A stretch of DNA of 45,120 bases. It comes from Smithella sp. PtaU1.Bin162. Its GTDB lineage: Bacteria > Desulfobacterota > Syntrophia > Syntrophales > Smithellaceae. Below are positions 26,509-33,919 of this stretch, one piece after another. A program made the translations under genes and the position numbers. The first letter of the stretch is position 1, and each line of letters opens with the position of its first letter. The stretch spans positions 1 to 45,120 of the forward strand of contig MVRV01000181.1 of NCBI GenBank assembly GCA_002068015.1, written 5' to 3'. Below the pieces are notes generated by a model. That model was given only the letters and a program-made list of their open reading frames with translations. It did no database searches and was not told the origin of the DNA.

Positions 26509-27438
26509 TTAAAAATTAACCTTGCCCAATCCCTTGAGGCCTAATATTTTCCTCGCTTCGTCCGGTGTGGCCGGTGTAATATCCAGTTCCCGGGCAATAC
26601 GCGCAATTTTCGCTACCTGCTCACCGCTGTTCTTGGCAAGGACGCCCTTTTGCAGGCTTATGTTGTCTTCCAGGCCAACCCGGACATTACCCCCAACTAA
26701 AAGAGATTGATTGCACATCTTGATTTGATCACGACCGGCCGCCGCCACGGAAAATACATAATCGCCGATCCATTTGTCCGCACAGCTTACAAGATATAAA
26801 AGAGCATCGCTCTCGGCGGGTATCCCACCCAGTATGCCCATCACAAACTGGAGATATACCGGCTTTTTCACATACCCCTTATCGATTAAATACCTTATGT
26901 TGTTGATCATCCCGGGATCGTAAACTTCAAACTCCGGAACGGTCTTGGTTCTCGCAAATATTGCGGCGAAGTCCCTCATGGCTTTGAATGTATTGGGAAA
27001 GATAAGATCATCCGTCTGCTGCAAATACCCTTCTTCCCAGTCAAATTTAAACTTCTTATATTTTTCCAGAATGCGCAGCAGGGCAAAATTCATGGAACCG
27101 GCATTAAATGATGCCAGCTCCGGCTTTAAGGTAGTAACCGGAAGAAGACGTTGTTCCGCAGTCATCCCCAATTTTCCGCCGCTCGTGATACAAATTACGA
27201 TATTGCATCTCTTTTTAATACTGGTAACGACTTCCCTGTATAAATCAACATCTCCCGACGGTTCCCCGGTTTCCGGATTGCGGACATGAATGTGCACAAT
27301 CGCCGCACCGGCCTCGTATGCTCCTACCGCCTGATCGGCAATCTGTTGAGGAGTTGTCGGCAAATACGGAGACATGGTCGGAGTATGAATGGCTCCCGTA
27401 ATGGCCGCTGTAATAAACGCTTTGTCTTTCATTTTCAT
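26509..27438 (-). CDS. Beta-keto acid cleavage enzyme (BKACE, Kce-like)
   Basis: Zn-dependent enzyme that condenses a beta-keto acid with acetyl-CoA and splits it to acetoacetate plus a new acyl-CoA. The 309-residue TIM barrel has the Zn-binding pair VHIHVRNP (His49, His51), TSGGKLGMT (85-93), the ELASFNAGSMNF block and VRVGLEDN with the family Glu. Only keto substrates with certain charges are used by characterised members, and the determinants cannot be read here. The gene is 30 bases from cyclase 1 and 19 from cyclase 2. The trio suggests sequential hydrolytic and Claisen-type cleavage of a ring-derived beta-keto acid. Confidence 0.92.
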   Translation of the reverse strand: MKMKDKAFITAAITGAIHTPTMSPYLPTTPQQIADQAVGAYEAGAAIVHIHVRNPETGEPSGDVDLYREVVTSIKKRCNIVICITSGGKLGMTAEQRLLPVTTLKPELASFNAGSMNFALLRILEKYKKFKFDWEEGYLQQTDDLIFPNTFKAMRDFAAIFARTKTVPEFEVYDPGMINNIRYLIDKGYVKKPVYLQFVMGILGGIPAESDALLYLVSCADKWIGDYVFSVAAAGRDQIKMCNQSLLVGGNVRVGLEDNISLQKGVLAKNSGEQVAKIARIARELDITPATPDEARKILGLKGLGKVNF

Positions 27439-27457
27439 ATTTATTTTTCCTTTTTCA

Positions 27458-28237
27458 TTATGTGTCGATAATGGCTACCGGACGGCACCAGCCGGCGGAT
27501 GCCCCTTTTATTTTAATGGGAAAACAGCAGACCGTAAAGCCGTATGGCTTGCCGATAGCGGCAAGATTCGCCATTTTTTCCATGTGACAGTACCCGATAT
27601 CGATGCCCGCAAAATGCGCTTCCCAGATAACTTTGGGATCGCCTTTTTCCTTGAATTCTTCAGCTAAAAACGGCAAGGGACGGTCCCAGCTCCAGGCATC
27701 GATCCCCACAACTTTTACACCCCTTTCCGTCAAAAAGAGTGTGCTCTCCCGGGTCATACCTGGTCCTTTGACAAGATACCGGGGCGTTCCCCAAACAGCG
27801 TCGGCTCCGGTCTGAACAAGGACTATGTCCAGGGGCTTAAGCTTATAGCCGATTCTGTCCAACTCCTTTTTGACGTCTGCCGCGCTGATCCGTTCACCAT
27901 CCGCTTTATGGCGGAAATCAAGAAGAACTCCGTCGCTCATGCACCAGTCGAGAGGAACCTCATCGATTGTCAGGGCCGGTTTTCCCCGATCCTGGAAGGG
28001 ATGGTAGTGGTAAGGGGCATCAAGGTGGGTTCCACTATGCGTTGTAAGAGTCAGAAATTCCAACGCCCAACCCAGCCCACCCGGAAGCTGCTCGCGGCTG
28101 ATCCCCGGAAAGAAATCCAGCATCTGAGTCGCCCCCTGGGCATGATCAATGTAGTCGATCTTGGGAATCATCATGGGAGGATCAGAAGGCAGTGCCGCTT
28201 CAATAGCGATACTCAGATCTATAAATCGTTTACCCAT
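27458..28237 (-). CDS. Cyclase-family (kynurenine formamidase-like) metal hydrolase 2
   Basis: Second PF04199-type protein, 259 residues, with [55 protein letters not shown] and WEAHFAGIDIGYCHMEKMANL. I start at 28237 (MGKRFIDLSI), where GAGGAGG stands upstream and the family N-terminus begins; the longer frame to 28378 would overlap the preceding gene by 104 bases and adds an unrelated N-terminus. Compared with cyclase 1 it has an extra segment before the metal motif (PKIDYIDHAQG), likely shaping a different substrate pocket. The two may act on successive intermediates or form a mixed oligomer. Confidence 0.85.
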   Translation of the reverse strand: MGKRFIDLSIAIEAALPSDPPMMIPKIDYIDHAQGATQMLDFFPGISREQLPGGLGWALEFLTLTTHSGTHLDAPYHYHPFQDRGKPALTIDEVPLDWCMSDGVLLDFRHKADGERISAADVKKELDRIGYKLKPLDIVLVQTGADAVWGTPRYLVKGPGMTRESTLFLTERGVKVVGIDAWSWDRPLPFLAEEFKEKGDPKVIWEAHFAGIDIGYCHMEKMANLAAIGKPYGFTVCCFPIKIKGASAGWCRPVAIIDT

Positions 28238-28274
28238 CTGTATATATGCCTCCTCTTTTAAAATTAAAAAAACA

Positions 28275-29087
28275 TTAACCAAATACTTTATCAACGATGG
28301 AGGGCTCATGTCCGGGAACAAGATATTCCGGCCCCGTAAGTAATGCCTGAATACGATATACCGAACGGTACCAGGCATAATGGTTATAAACCAGACTCGA
28401 GGGTACCGCCGCTCCCCAGTGTTTCGGCGCCGGAGTAATTTTCATTTTTTTACCATCCAGCAAAGTCATCTCCGTCATCGAGGGAAATGCAATGGGTAAG
28501 ACATGGATCGTATCACCGGCAATAATGTAAACACCTCGCCTCGTTGATACAAGCAGACACTGACTGCCTGCCGTATGACCCGGTGTCAGTATAATGGACA
28601 GGCCCGCAAACAGTTCCCCATCACCAACCAGTCTTTGGCAGTCGAGGTTTTTCATCTCCGGAATCAGGCTTTGGTCAAAGTCCCCTCGAATTACCATCGA
28701 CGGCAACGGATCCAGCAAATCTTTCCATTCCGCATCCTGAAAGACATGACGGGCACGGGGAAACAGATGACAGTTACCGGCATGATCGTTATGGAGATGG
28801 GAGTAAATCACGACATCGATTTCATCCGGGCCAACCTCTGCCGCGGCCAGAGCTTTCAACACCCACTCCTGCCCGCCTGCGGCCGGGTTGCCCGCCCAGG
28901 CTTTCCCGTCAACAATATACTTGGCATTAATGCCCGTATCGCAAAGAACCTTGTTTCTTCCATCCGTTAGATAAAAACCCAGATAAGGAACCGTTATCGG
29001 TACACCTACATCCAAACCGGTGGTCAATTGTTCCTTTTTAACTTCGATAGTTCCAAATACTAATGGTCGGATAACCCACTGCGACAT
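28275..29087 (-). CDS. MBL-fold metallohydrolase (lactonase-like)
   Basis: A 270-residue metallo-beta-lactamase fold protein with the binuclear metal motif SHLHNDHAGN (His97, His99, Asp101, His102), TPGHTAGS and AGDT. The arrangement resembles AiiA/AttM N-acylhomoserine lactonases and related lactone hydrolases. A GGAGG site stands 8 bases before the ATG. It is the first gene after the sigma-54 promoter and so the lead enzyme of the operon. Hydrolysis of a lactone or ester of the catabolic substrate is more likely than quorum quenching in this setting, but this is inference. Confidence 0.87.
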   Translation of the reverse strand: MSQWVIRPLVFGTIEVKKEQLTTGLDVGVPITVPYLGFYLTDGRNKVLCDTGINAKYIVDGKAWAGNPAAGGQEWVLKALAAAEVGPDEIDVVIYSHLHNDHAGNCHLFPRARHVFQDAEWKDLLDPLPSMVIRGDFDQSLIPEMKNLDCQRLVGDGELFAGLSIILTPGHTAGSQCLLVSTRRGVYIIAGDTIHVLPIAFPSMTEMTLLDGKKMKITPAPKHWGAAVPSSLVYNHYAWYRSVYRIQALLTGPEYLVPGHEPSIVDKVFG

Positions 29088-29233
29088 GTCTGTTTCCTCC
29101 CGAAGAAAAAATAGCGCAATGCTAATTAATTATAACGGGAAAATCAGCTCTCCTGAAGGCAGAAGAAAGAAACTGTCTCTCCTTCCAGAGATAGCACACC
29201 TCATGTTTCCATATTCAATCATCCAAGAGTAAG

Positions 29234-29249
29234 AGCAATTCATGTGCCA
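29234..29249 (-). promoter_or_regulatory. Sigma-54 (-24/-12) promoter
   Basis: On the minus strand TGGCAC-ATGAA-TTGCT: exact TGGCAC, exact TTGC, and ten bases between the invariant GG and GC. This is the RpoN consensus without a mismatch at key positions. It reads toward the MBL/cyclase/BKACE/Liv genes, and the neighbouring upstream gene encodes a sigma-54 activator. Confidence 0.85.
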
Positions 29250-29252
29250 GTG

Positions 29253-29275
29253 TTATTATCATCTTACGATAATAA
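29253..29275. promoter_or_regulatory. AT-rich dyad just upstream of the sigma-54 promoter
   Basis: TTATTATC-N7-GATAATAA, a perfect 8-bp inverted repeat about 30-52 bases upstream of the predicted start. It could bind a second regulator or bend DNA between activator and polymerase. Confidence 0.4.
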
Positions 29276-29338
29276 TAAATGTTATCATTACAATATGTTA
29301 CAATTAAAAAAATTGTCCCGATTTATACAGGCAAGCTA

Positions 29339-29362
29339 AAGTGTAGAAAATAGTTTACACTT
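29339..29362. promoter_or_regulatory. Candidate upstream activator site 1
   Basis: AAGTGTA-N10-TACACTT, a perfect 7-bp inverted repeat centred about 128 bases upstream of the predicted sigma-54 start, the usual distance for enhancer binding. It includes GTTTAC, shared with the second site. Confidence 0.55.
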
Positions 29363-29388
29363 AATGCCGTTTTTATAGAATTCGTGGC

Positions 29389-29404
29389 GTAAACTTTTGT
29401 TTAC
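29389..29404. promoter_or_regulatory. Candidate upstream activator site 2
   Basis: GTAAAC-TTTT-GTTTAC, perfect dyad centred about 174 bases upstream of the predicted start and 46 bases from site 1. It lies 14 bases past the activator's stop codon; its A-T content makes a terminator role unlikely. Confidence 0.5.
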
Positions 29405-29417
29405 TGTTAACTTATAT

Positions 29418-30803
29418 TTACAATCCAAGCTGGTGCATTTTCTTGTAAATCATGGTACGAGAAATTTTCAGCTTCCTTGCGGCATGCGTTTTATTGTTAC
29501 CACAACTTTTCAGAGCCTCTTCCAAAGCAACTTTTTCGATTGATTTTTTGATGTCCTTGAGCGAATTGTTCCCCTCATAATCATTAGCAATTACCGGAGT
29601 GGTTTTTCGCCGGTTTTCGATAAACCACTCAAAATGCTCCAATTCCAATGTGCCTCTCCAGGCGATATTCATTGCCCGCTCCAAAACATTCTGCAATTCG
29701 CGCACGTTGCCCGGCCATTCATCTTGGAGCAGAAGTTTGAGCACCTCCGGTGATATCCCCTTGATGTCAACGCCCAGCTGGCGGTTAAGACGATTCAGCA
29801 GTTCATGAATAAGCTGGGGAAAATCTTCTTTCCTCTCTCTCAAGGGCGGAACATTGATCAACATGACATTCAGACGGTAAAACAGATCGCTGCGGAATTT
29901 TTGCTCTTCGACCAGTTTGTCCAAGGCTACGTTGGTGGCGGCAATGACCCGAACGTCCACTGACAAACTATTCCGGCCCCCGATCCGGTCTATTTCCCGT
30001 TCCTGCAGGACCCTGAGCAGCTTTGGTTGCAAAGCCACCGGCAGTTGATTGATTTCATCCAGAAACAGACTGCCTTTATCAGCCATTTCAAATTTGCCCT
30101 GCCTCCCCGACTTAACAGCTCCGGTAAATGCTCCTCCTTCATAACCGAAAAGTTCGGCCTCGAGCAGATCGGCCGGTATTGCCGCACAGTTGATTTTTAT
30201 GAAGCGGCAGGCACTACGCTGGCTGGCATTATGAATGGCATGGGCCACCAACTCTTTGCCGGTACCCGTCTCTCCGGTAATAAGAACCGTGGAGTTGGAT
30301 CGTGCGGCCTGAAAAATTTGTCTTTTCATTTTTTTCATCGGTGCACTGTCGCCGATGATGTTGTCGATGTTATAGCGAGATCCCTGCAACTTATGCAGTT
30401 CGCCCTTTAATAATTTGACTTCTTTGTCCAGATGCATCAGCCTCTGTCTTAAACCTAAAGCCAGGTTGGTGCTTTTGATAATGATGAAACCGATGGCGGC
30501 GACAAACTTTCCTTCCCGGAATATCGGATAGTAGTTGACAATTGTTGTTTCCTCGGTGTTGGGTTTATCCTTGCTGGTCAGAAGGATCTCGCCTACTACG
30601 GGTTGCTTGGTTCGCAGAACAATGTCGATTTTGGTATCTTTAACCACATCTCTTACATATTTGCCGATAACCTCTTCCGGTTTCATCCCCAGCCATTCCA
30701 CCCAACCCTGGTTGACATAGATGTAACGCCCTTCAGTATCGCACACCGCTAAGGCATCTATATGTTTTATAATCTCCTGAGCCAGCACCGGATCCAGTTC
30801 CAT
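29418..30803 (-). CDS. PAS-domain sigma-54-dependent transcription activator
   Basis: Enhancer-binding protein of 461 residues: N-terminal PAS sensor (about 5-115), a short coiled-coil linker (about 118-140), an AAA+ domain (145-375) with Walker A GETGTGKE (177-184) and the sigma-54 contact loop GAFTGA (224-229), and a C-terminal Fis-type helix-turn-helix (NNKTHAARKLKISRTMIYKKM). There is no response-regulator receiver domain, so a small ligand sensed by PAS is the likely signal. GGGAG precedes the ATG. It lies upstream of a perfect -24/-12 promoter on the same strand and probably turns on the adjacent operon. Confidence 0.94.
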   Translation of the reverse strand: MELDPVLAQEIIKHIDALAVCDTEGRYIYVNQGWVEWLGMKPEEVIGKYVRDVVKDTKIDIVLRTKQPVVGEILLTSKDKPNTEETTIVNYYPIFREGKFVAAIGFIIIKSTNLALGLRQRLMHLDKEVKLLKGELHKLQGSRYNIDNIIGDSAPMKKMKRQIFQAARSNSTVLITGETGTGKELVAHAIHNASQRSACRFIKINCAAIPADLLEAELFGYEGGAFTGAVKSGRQGKFEMADKGSLFLDEINQLPVALQPKLLRVLQEREIDRIGGRNSLSVDVRVIAATNVALDKLVEEQKFRSDLFYRLNVMLINVPPLRERKEDFPQLIHELLNRLNRQLGVDIKGISPEVLKLLLQDEWPGNVRELQNVLERAMNIAWRGTLELEHFEWFIENRRKTTPVIANDYEGNNSLKDIKKSIEKVALEEALKSCGNNKTHAARKLKISRTMIYKKMHQLGL

Positions 30804-31004
30804 AAATTCTCCCGAAGATGATTACAACCGGATAATAATATACCACCCTCACATTACTAAAGCATCATATTTTGTTTACATAATTACGTTTTGCGCCAGC
30901 CGTTCTTTGTTAATCGCATCTCCAGAAACATTAACAACATTTGTGATTATCTAAAGCAATTCAGCTTCCTGTTTTTTTATTAACAAATATCCTGATAAAT
31001 ATCC

Positions 31005-31031
31005 TTGACAAACATTATTTTATTCTATAAA
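31005..31031 (+). promoter_or_regulatory. Candidate sigma-70 promoter of the TetR gene
   Basis: TTGACA (31005-31010), 15 bases, TATAAA (31026-31031). The spacer is short. The palindromic operator begins 5 bases after the -10, over the likely start site. Confidence 0.5.
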
Positions 31032-31035
31032 CTTA

Positions 31036-31051
31036 TTGAGTGATCGCTCAA
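31036..31051. promoter_or_regulatory. TetR-type operator 1
   Basis: TTGAGTGATCGCTCAA (flanked by A and T, continuing the dyad) lies at the predicted start of the TetR gene, the usual place for negative autoregulation. It differs by one base from the site at 32888-32903. Confidence 0.65.
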
Positions 31052-31138
31052 TCAATATGGTTGTAAAAATTTTCAAAAAAACTGTGTATTTTGTGTATAA
31101 TTATTACAAATTTTTGAAAACAGGAAAGGTTTTTTAAT

Positions 31139-31798
31139 ATGTCTCCTCTGAAAAAGTTCAAGAACAAACCTCTGAAAAATAAATCCGTTCTCTCGAATGT
31201 AAAAAATGAGGATCTAATTGATCGCAGAAGGAAGCAGATTATCCAGGGGGCGGTAAAAGTTTTTTCAGAGAAAGGATTTCATAAGACAACCGTCCGGGAG
31301 ATTGCCGATGCCTCAGGGCTCACCATGGGCACCATGTATAATTACGTCCGCACCAAAGAAGATATCCTCTATATCTGCTACCAGCATATGACAGACATCC
31401 TTTCGGAAGGATTGAGGAAAGCCGTTGAAGGACTTGATGATACCAAGGAAGAACTCCGGATAATTCTGAAAAGAAATCTGGATTTGATTTACGAGTACCA
31501 AGATACCATTATGTTCTTATATCAGGAATCGGGAGCTTATGATCAGGATGCCATCCATGCCGTCCTATCCCGGGAAATGAAGTACGTTGAATCATTTGAA
31601 GATATCTTGAGAAGGCGTTTCAAAGGCCAAAAAATTAATGAATTCAGATTAAAACTTGCTGCGGATCTCCTTGCCTATACTCCCGTTATCCTCGTGTTGA
31701 GACGATGGAGCCTGACAAGGAGATTTGATTCTATGGAAGAAGTGAAGGAAGGCATTGTCGGTTTCTTGGAAAAAGAAATCGAGTTGATTGTCGAATAA
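31139..31798 (+). CDS. TetR/AcrR family repressor
   Basis: A 219-residue regulator with a basic leader of about 30 residues, the N-terminal helix-turn-helix (FSEKGFHKTTVREIADASG, then LTMGTMYNYVRTKEDIL, residues 42-77) and an alpha-helical ligand domain. It resembles FadR/PsrA-like TetR proteins that sense acyl-CoA, but the ligand cannot be read. It is the first gene of the plus-strand train and is separated by 116 bases from the E1 alpha gene. The paired operators at 31036 and 32888 suggest that it controls itself and the downstream dehydrogenase genes. Confidence 0.9.
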   Translation: MSPLKKFKNKPLKNKSVLSNVKNEDLIDRRRKQIIQGAVKVFSEKGFHKTTVREIADASGLTMGTMYNYVRTKEDILYICYQHMTDILSEGLRKAVEGLDDTKEELRIILKRNLDLIYEYQDTIMFLYQESGAYDQDAIHAVLSREMKYVESFEDILRRRFKGQKINEFRLKLAADLLAYTPVILVLRRWSLTRRFDSMEEVKEGIVGFLEKEIELIVE

Positions 31799-31914
31799 AC
31801 TGATTAATTTAAAGGTTATAGTTTCAAACGAAAATTTCTGGGAAAAGCAAATCGATATGGGCAATTATTAAAGATCGCCCGGAGACGATTTCACGCACAT
31901 GGAAGGAGAAGATT

Positions 31915-32874
31915 ATGGGCAAACCATCCAAGGAAACAATGGTCAAGATGTACCGAACCATGGTAAAAATCAGAAAAGCTGAGGAAAAACTTATGGAGGT
32001 CTTCTCAAAAGGCGATATTCTGGGTTTCCTCCATGTGAGTATCGGTCAGGAAGCGGCACCAGTGGGGATTTGTAGTCATCTTGCCGATGCCGATTATATT
32101 GCAACTACCCACCGGGGACATGGTCACGCGATTGCCAAAGGAATTGATTTGAAACTGGCAATGGCGGAACTGTTTGGGAAAAAGGACGGATACTGTTTGG
32201 GCCGATCCGGTTCTATGCATTTAGCAGATAAATCGCGAGGAATCATGGGTGCCAACGGCATTGTCGGTGGCGGAATTCCCATTGCAACTGGAGCAGCATT
32301 CGCAGCAAAATACCGCAAGACAAACCAGGTGGCGGTGTCCACATTCGGGGAGGGAGCTACAGGTGAAGGGGCATTCCATGAAGCCTTGAACTTTGCCGCC
32401 ATCAAAAAACTTCCCATCGTTTATGTCTGCGAAAACAACGGTTGGGCTGAATTTTCTCCCCATTCGATTCATATGAGCATTCAGAGCGTCACACAACGCG
32501 CCTTAGCTTACGACATTCCTGCTGTTTCCGTAGCAAATAATGTTTTGGAAATCTATGAAGAAGCGGGAAAAGCCGTGGAAAGGGCGCGCCAAGGCGATGG
32601 TCCGACCCTGATCGAAGTCCGAAGCGAACGCTGGCACGGTCACTACGTAGGAGACGCCCAGAAATATCGCGGTAAGGAAAAGGTGGAACAGGCGATGACA
32701 AAGGATTGTCTCCTGGACTATGAAAAGGAGCTCTTACAGACCAATACGCTGAAAAAGAAGGATGTGGAAAAGATCAATGCCGAAATCGGTGCCGAAATCG
32801 AGGAAGCCGTTAATTTTGCTCGCGAGTGCCCATATCCGGAAGTATCCGAAATGATGAAAGGCCTTTATCTTTAA
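31915..32874 (+). CDS. TPP-dependent 2-oxoacid/acetoin dehydrogenase E1 alpha
   Basis: Alpha subunit of the alpha2-beta2 E1 that decarboxylates or cleaves its substrate on thiamine diphosphate and acylates lipoyl-E2. The 319-residue protein has HVSIGQEA (40-47), THRGHGH (65-71), the TPP/Mg motif GEGATGEG (145-152) closing with ENN (173-175), and YVGDAQKYR. The length and sequence fit AcoA/PdhA-type subunits. GGAAGGAG precedes the ATG. A neighbouring butanediol-dehydrogenase-like gene favours acetoin, while adjacent beta-oxidation genes would also fit a branched 2-oxoacid; both remain open. Confidence 0.92.
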   Translation: MGKPSKETMVKMYRTMVKIRKAEEKLMEVFSKGDILGFLHVSIGQEAAPVGICSHLADADYIATTHRGHGHAIAKGIDLKLAMAELFGKKDGYCLGRSGSMHLADKSRGIMGANGIVGGGIPIATGAAFAAKYRKTNQVAVSTFGEGATGEGAFHEALNFAAIKKLPIVYVCENNGWAEFSPHSIHMSIQSVTQRALAYDIPAVSVANNVLEIYEEAGKAVERARQGDGPTLIEVRSERWHGHYVGDAQKYRGKEKVEQAMTKDCLLDYEKELLQTNTLKKKDVEKINAEIGAEIEEAVNFARECPYPEVSEMMKGLYL

Positions 32875-32887
32875 TTTGGCGAAATAA

Positions 32888-32903
32888 TTGAGTGAGCGCT
32901 CAA
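32888..32903. promoter_or_regulatory. TetR-type operator 2, between E1 alpha and E1 beta
   Basis: TTGAGTGAGCGCTCAA (again flanked by A and T) sits in the 54-base gap between the E1 subunit genes. It contains the perfect 8-mer palindrome GAGCGCTC. I see no strong promoter hexamers next to it, so it may act as a roadblock or mark an internal promoter of non-standard sequence. Confidence 0.6.
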
Positions 32904-32928
32904 TAAATATAAATCAAGGAGAGATCGT

Positions 32929-33906
32929 ATGAAGGACATACGCTACATATTTGCCATCAAGGAAGCCATGGAAGAGGAAATGAACAGAGATGAAAACGTA
33001 TTTCTCATTGGTGAGGATGTAGGACTTGCCGGAGGATCTTTCGGTGCCAGCAAAGGACTATACGAAAAATTCGGTCCGGAACGTATTGTGGATACTCCTA
33101 TCAGTGAACTGGGATTTACTTCTCTTGCCGCCGGTGCCGCCAGTTGCGGTCTCCGGCCCATCGTCGAAATCATGTTTATGGATTTCGTCACCTGTTGCAT
33201 GGACAGTATTGTTAATCAAATTGCCAAGATGCGTTATATGTTCGGCAATCAGTACACCTTACCAATCGTGATCAGGATGCCCGAAGGCGGCGGCCTTAAC
33301 GCAGGCCCTCAGCATTCTCAGTGCCTGGAAGCATGGTTTGCCCACGTGCCGGGTCTGAAAGTTGTCATGGCCGCCAACCCCTATGACGTAAAAGGCCTTC
33401 TTAAATCGGCCATTCGTGATGATAATCCGGTCATTTTTATCGAAAACAAAACTCTTCATGCCATGAAAGGTTCCATTCCCGAAGAAGAATACCTTGTTCC
33501 TCTGGGAAAAGCGGAGGTAAAGCGGGAAGGAACGGATGTAACAGTGGTATCGGCATCACGTCTGGTCAATGAATCGCTTAAAGCCGCAGAAACATTATCC
33601 GAGGCAGGGGTCAACGTGGAAGTTATCGATCTGATGACCATTCAACCTTGGGACAGAGAGACGGTTTACCGATCAATCGGCAAGACCCATCGATTGGTCG
33701 TAGCACATGAAGCGGTGAAACAGTTTGGATTTGGTGCGGAAATCGTAGCATCCGTGGCCGAAGACATTCTTGATGAACTGGATGCACCGATCGGACGTGT
33801 CGGTGCACCCTTTGTTCCGGCCTCATACAGCTTGGAAAAGTATTATGTTCCCAATGCGGACGATGTCAAAAAGGCAATAATGTCGACGCTGGAACGGGTT
33901 TTTTAG
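32929..33906 (+). CDS. TPP-dependent 2-oxoacid/acetoin dehydrogenase E1 beta
   Basis: Beta subunit of E1, 325 residues, with FLIGEDVGLAGGSFGASKGL (25-44), DTPISELGF, the EIMFMDFV block, HSQCLEAWFAHVPGLKVVMAANP (129-151) and a C-terminal transketolase domain. AAGGAG precedes the ATG. The gene lies 54 bases after E1 alpha, an unusually long gap for these obligate partners, and the gap carries the second TetR-type operator. Confidence 0.93.
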   Translation: MKDIRYIFAIKEAMEEEMNRDENVFLIGEDVGLAGGSFGASKGLYEKFGPERIVDTPISELGFTSLAAGAASCGLRPIVEIMFMDFVTCCMDSIVNQIAKMRYMFGNQYTLPIVIRMPEGGGLNAGPQHSQCLEAWFAHVPGLKVVMAANPYDVKGLLKSAIRDDNPVIFIENKTLHAMKGSIPEEEYLVPLGKAEVKREGTDVTVVSASRLVNESLKAAETLSEAGVNVEVIDLMTIQPWDRETVYRSIGKTHRLVVAHEAVKQFGFGAEIVASVAEDILDELDAPIGRVGAPFVPASYSLEKYYVPNADDVKKAIMSTLERVF

Positions 33907-33919
33907 AAAGGAGTCAAAA

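Larger units (their letters stand above)
29088..29417. other. 330-base control region of the cyclase/BKACE/Liv operon
   Basis: No gene. It contains a complete enhancer-dependent promoter layout for the minus strand: -24/-12 element at 29234-29249, an AT-rich dyad just upstream (29253-29275), and two further dyads at 29339-29362 and 29389-29404. The predicted leader from the start site (about 29222) to the MBL gene is about 135 bases. Confidence 0.7.
30804..31138. other. 335-base divergent region between activator and TetR genes
   Basis: AT-rich, no gene. The TetR-side promoter and operator occupy 31005-31051. A lone GTTTACATAATTAC at 30874-30887 contains one half of the GTTTAC dyads seen near 29340-29404 and could be an autoregulatory half-site, which is speculative. 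I could not assign a promoter for the activator. Confidence 0.5.

Noticed and set aside
28238..28378. N-terminal extension of cyclase 2
   Set aside because: It would overlap the MBL gene by 104 bases; the family N-terminus and a GAGGAGG site both support the start at 28237.
29300..29316. ACAATT-AAAAA-AATTGT dyad in the sigma-54 region
   Set aside because: Simple A-T rich symmetry, weak as a hairpin and unlike the GTTTAC dyads; not counted as an activator site.
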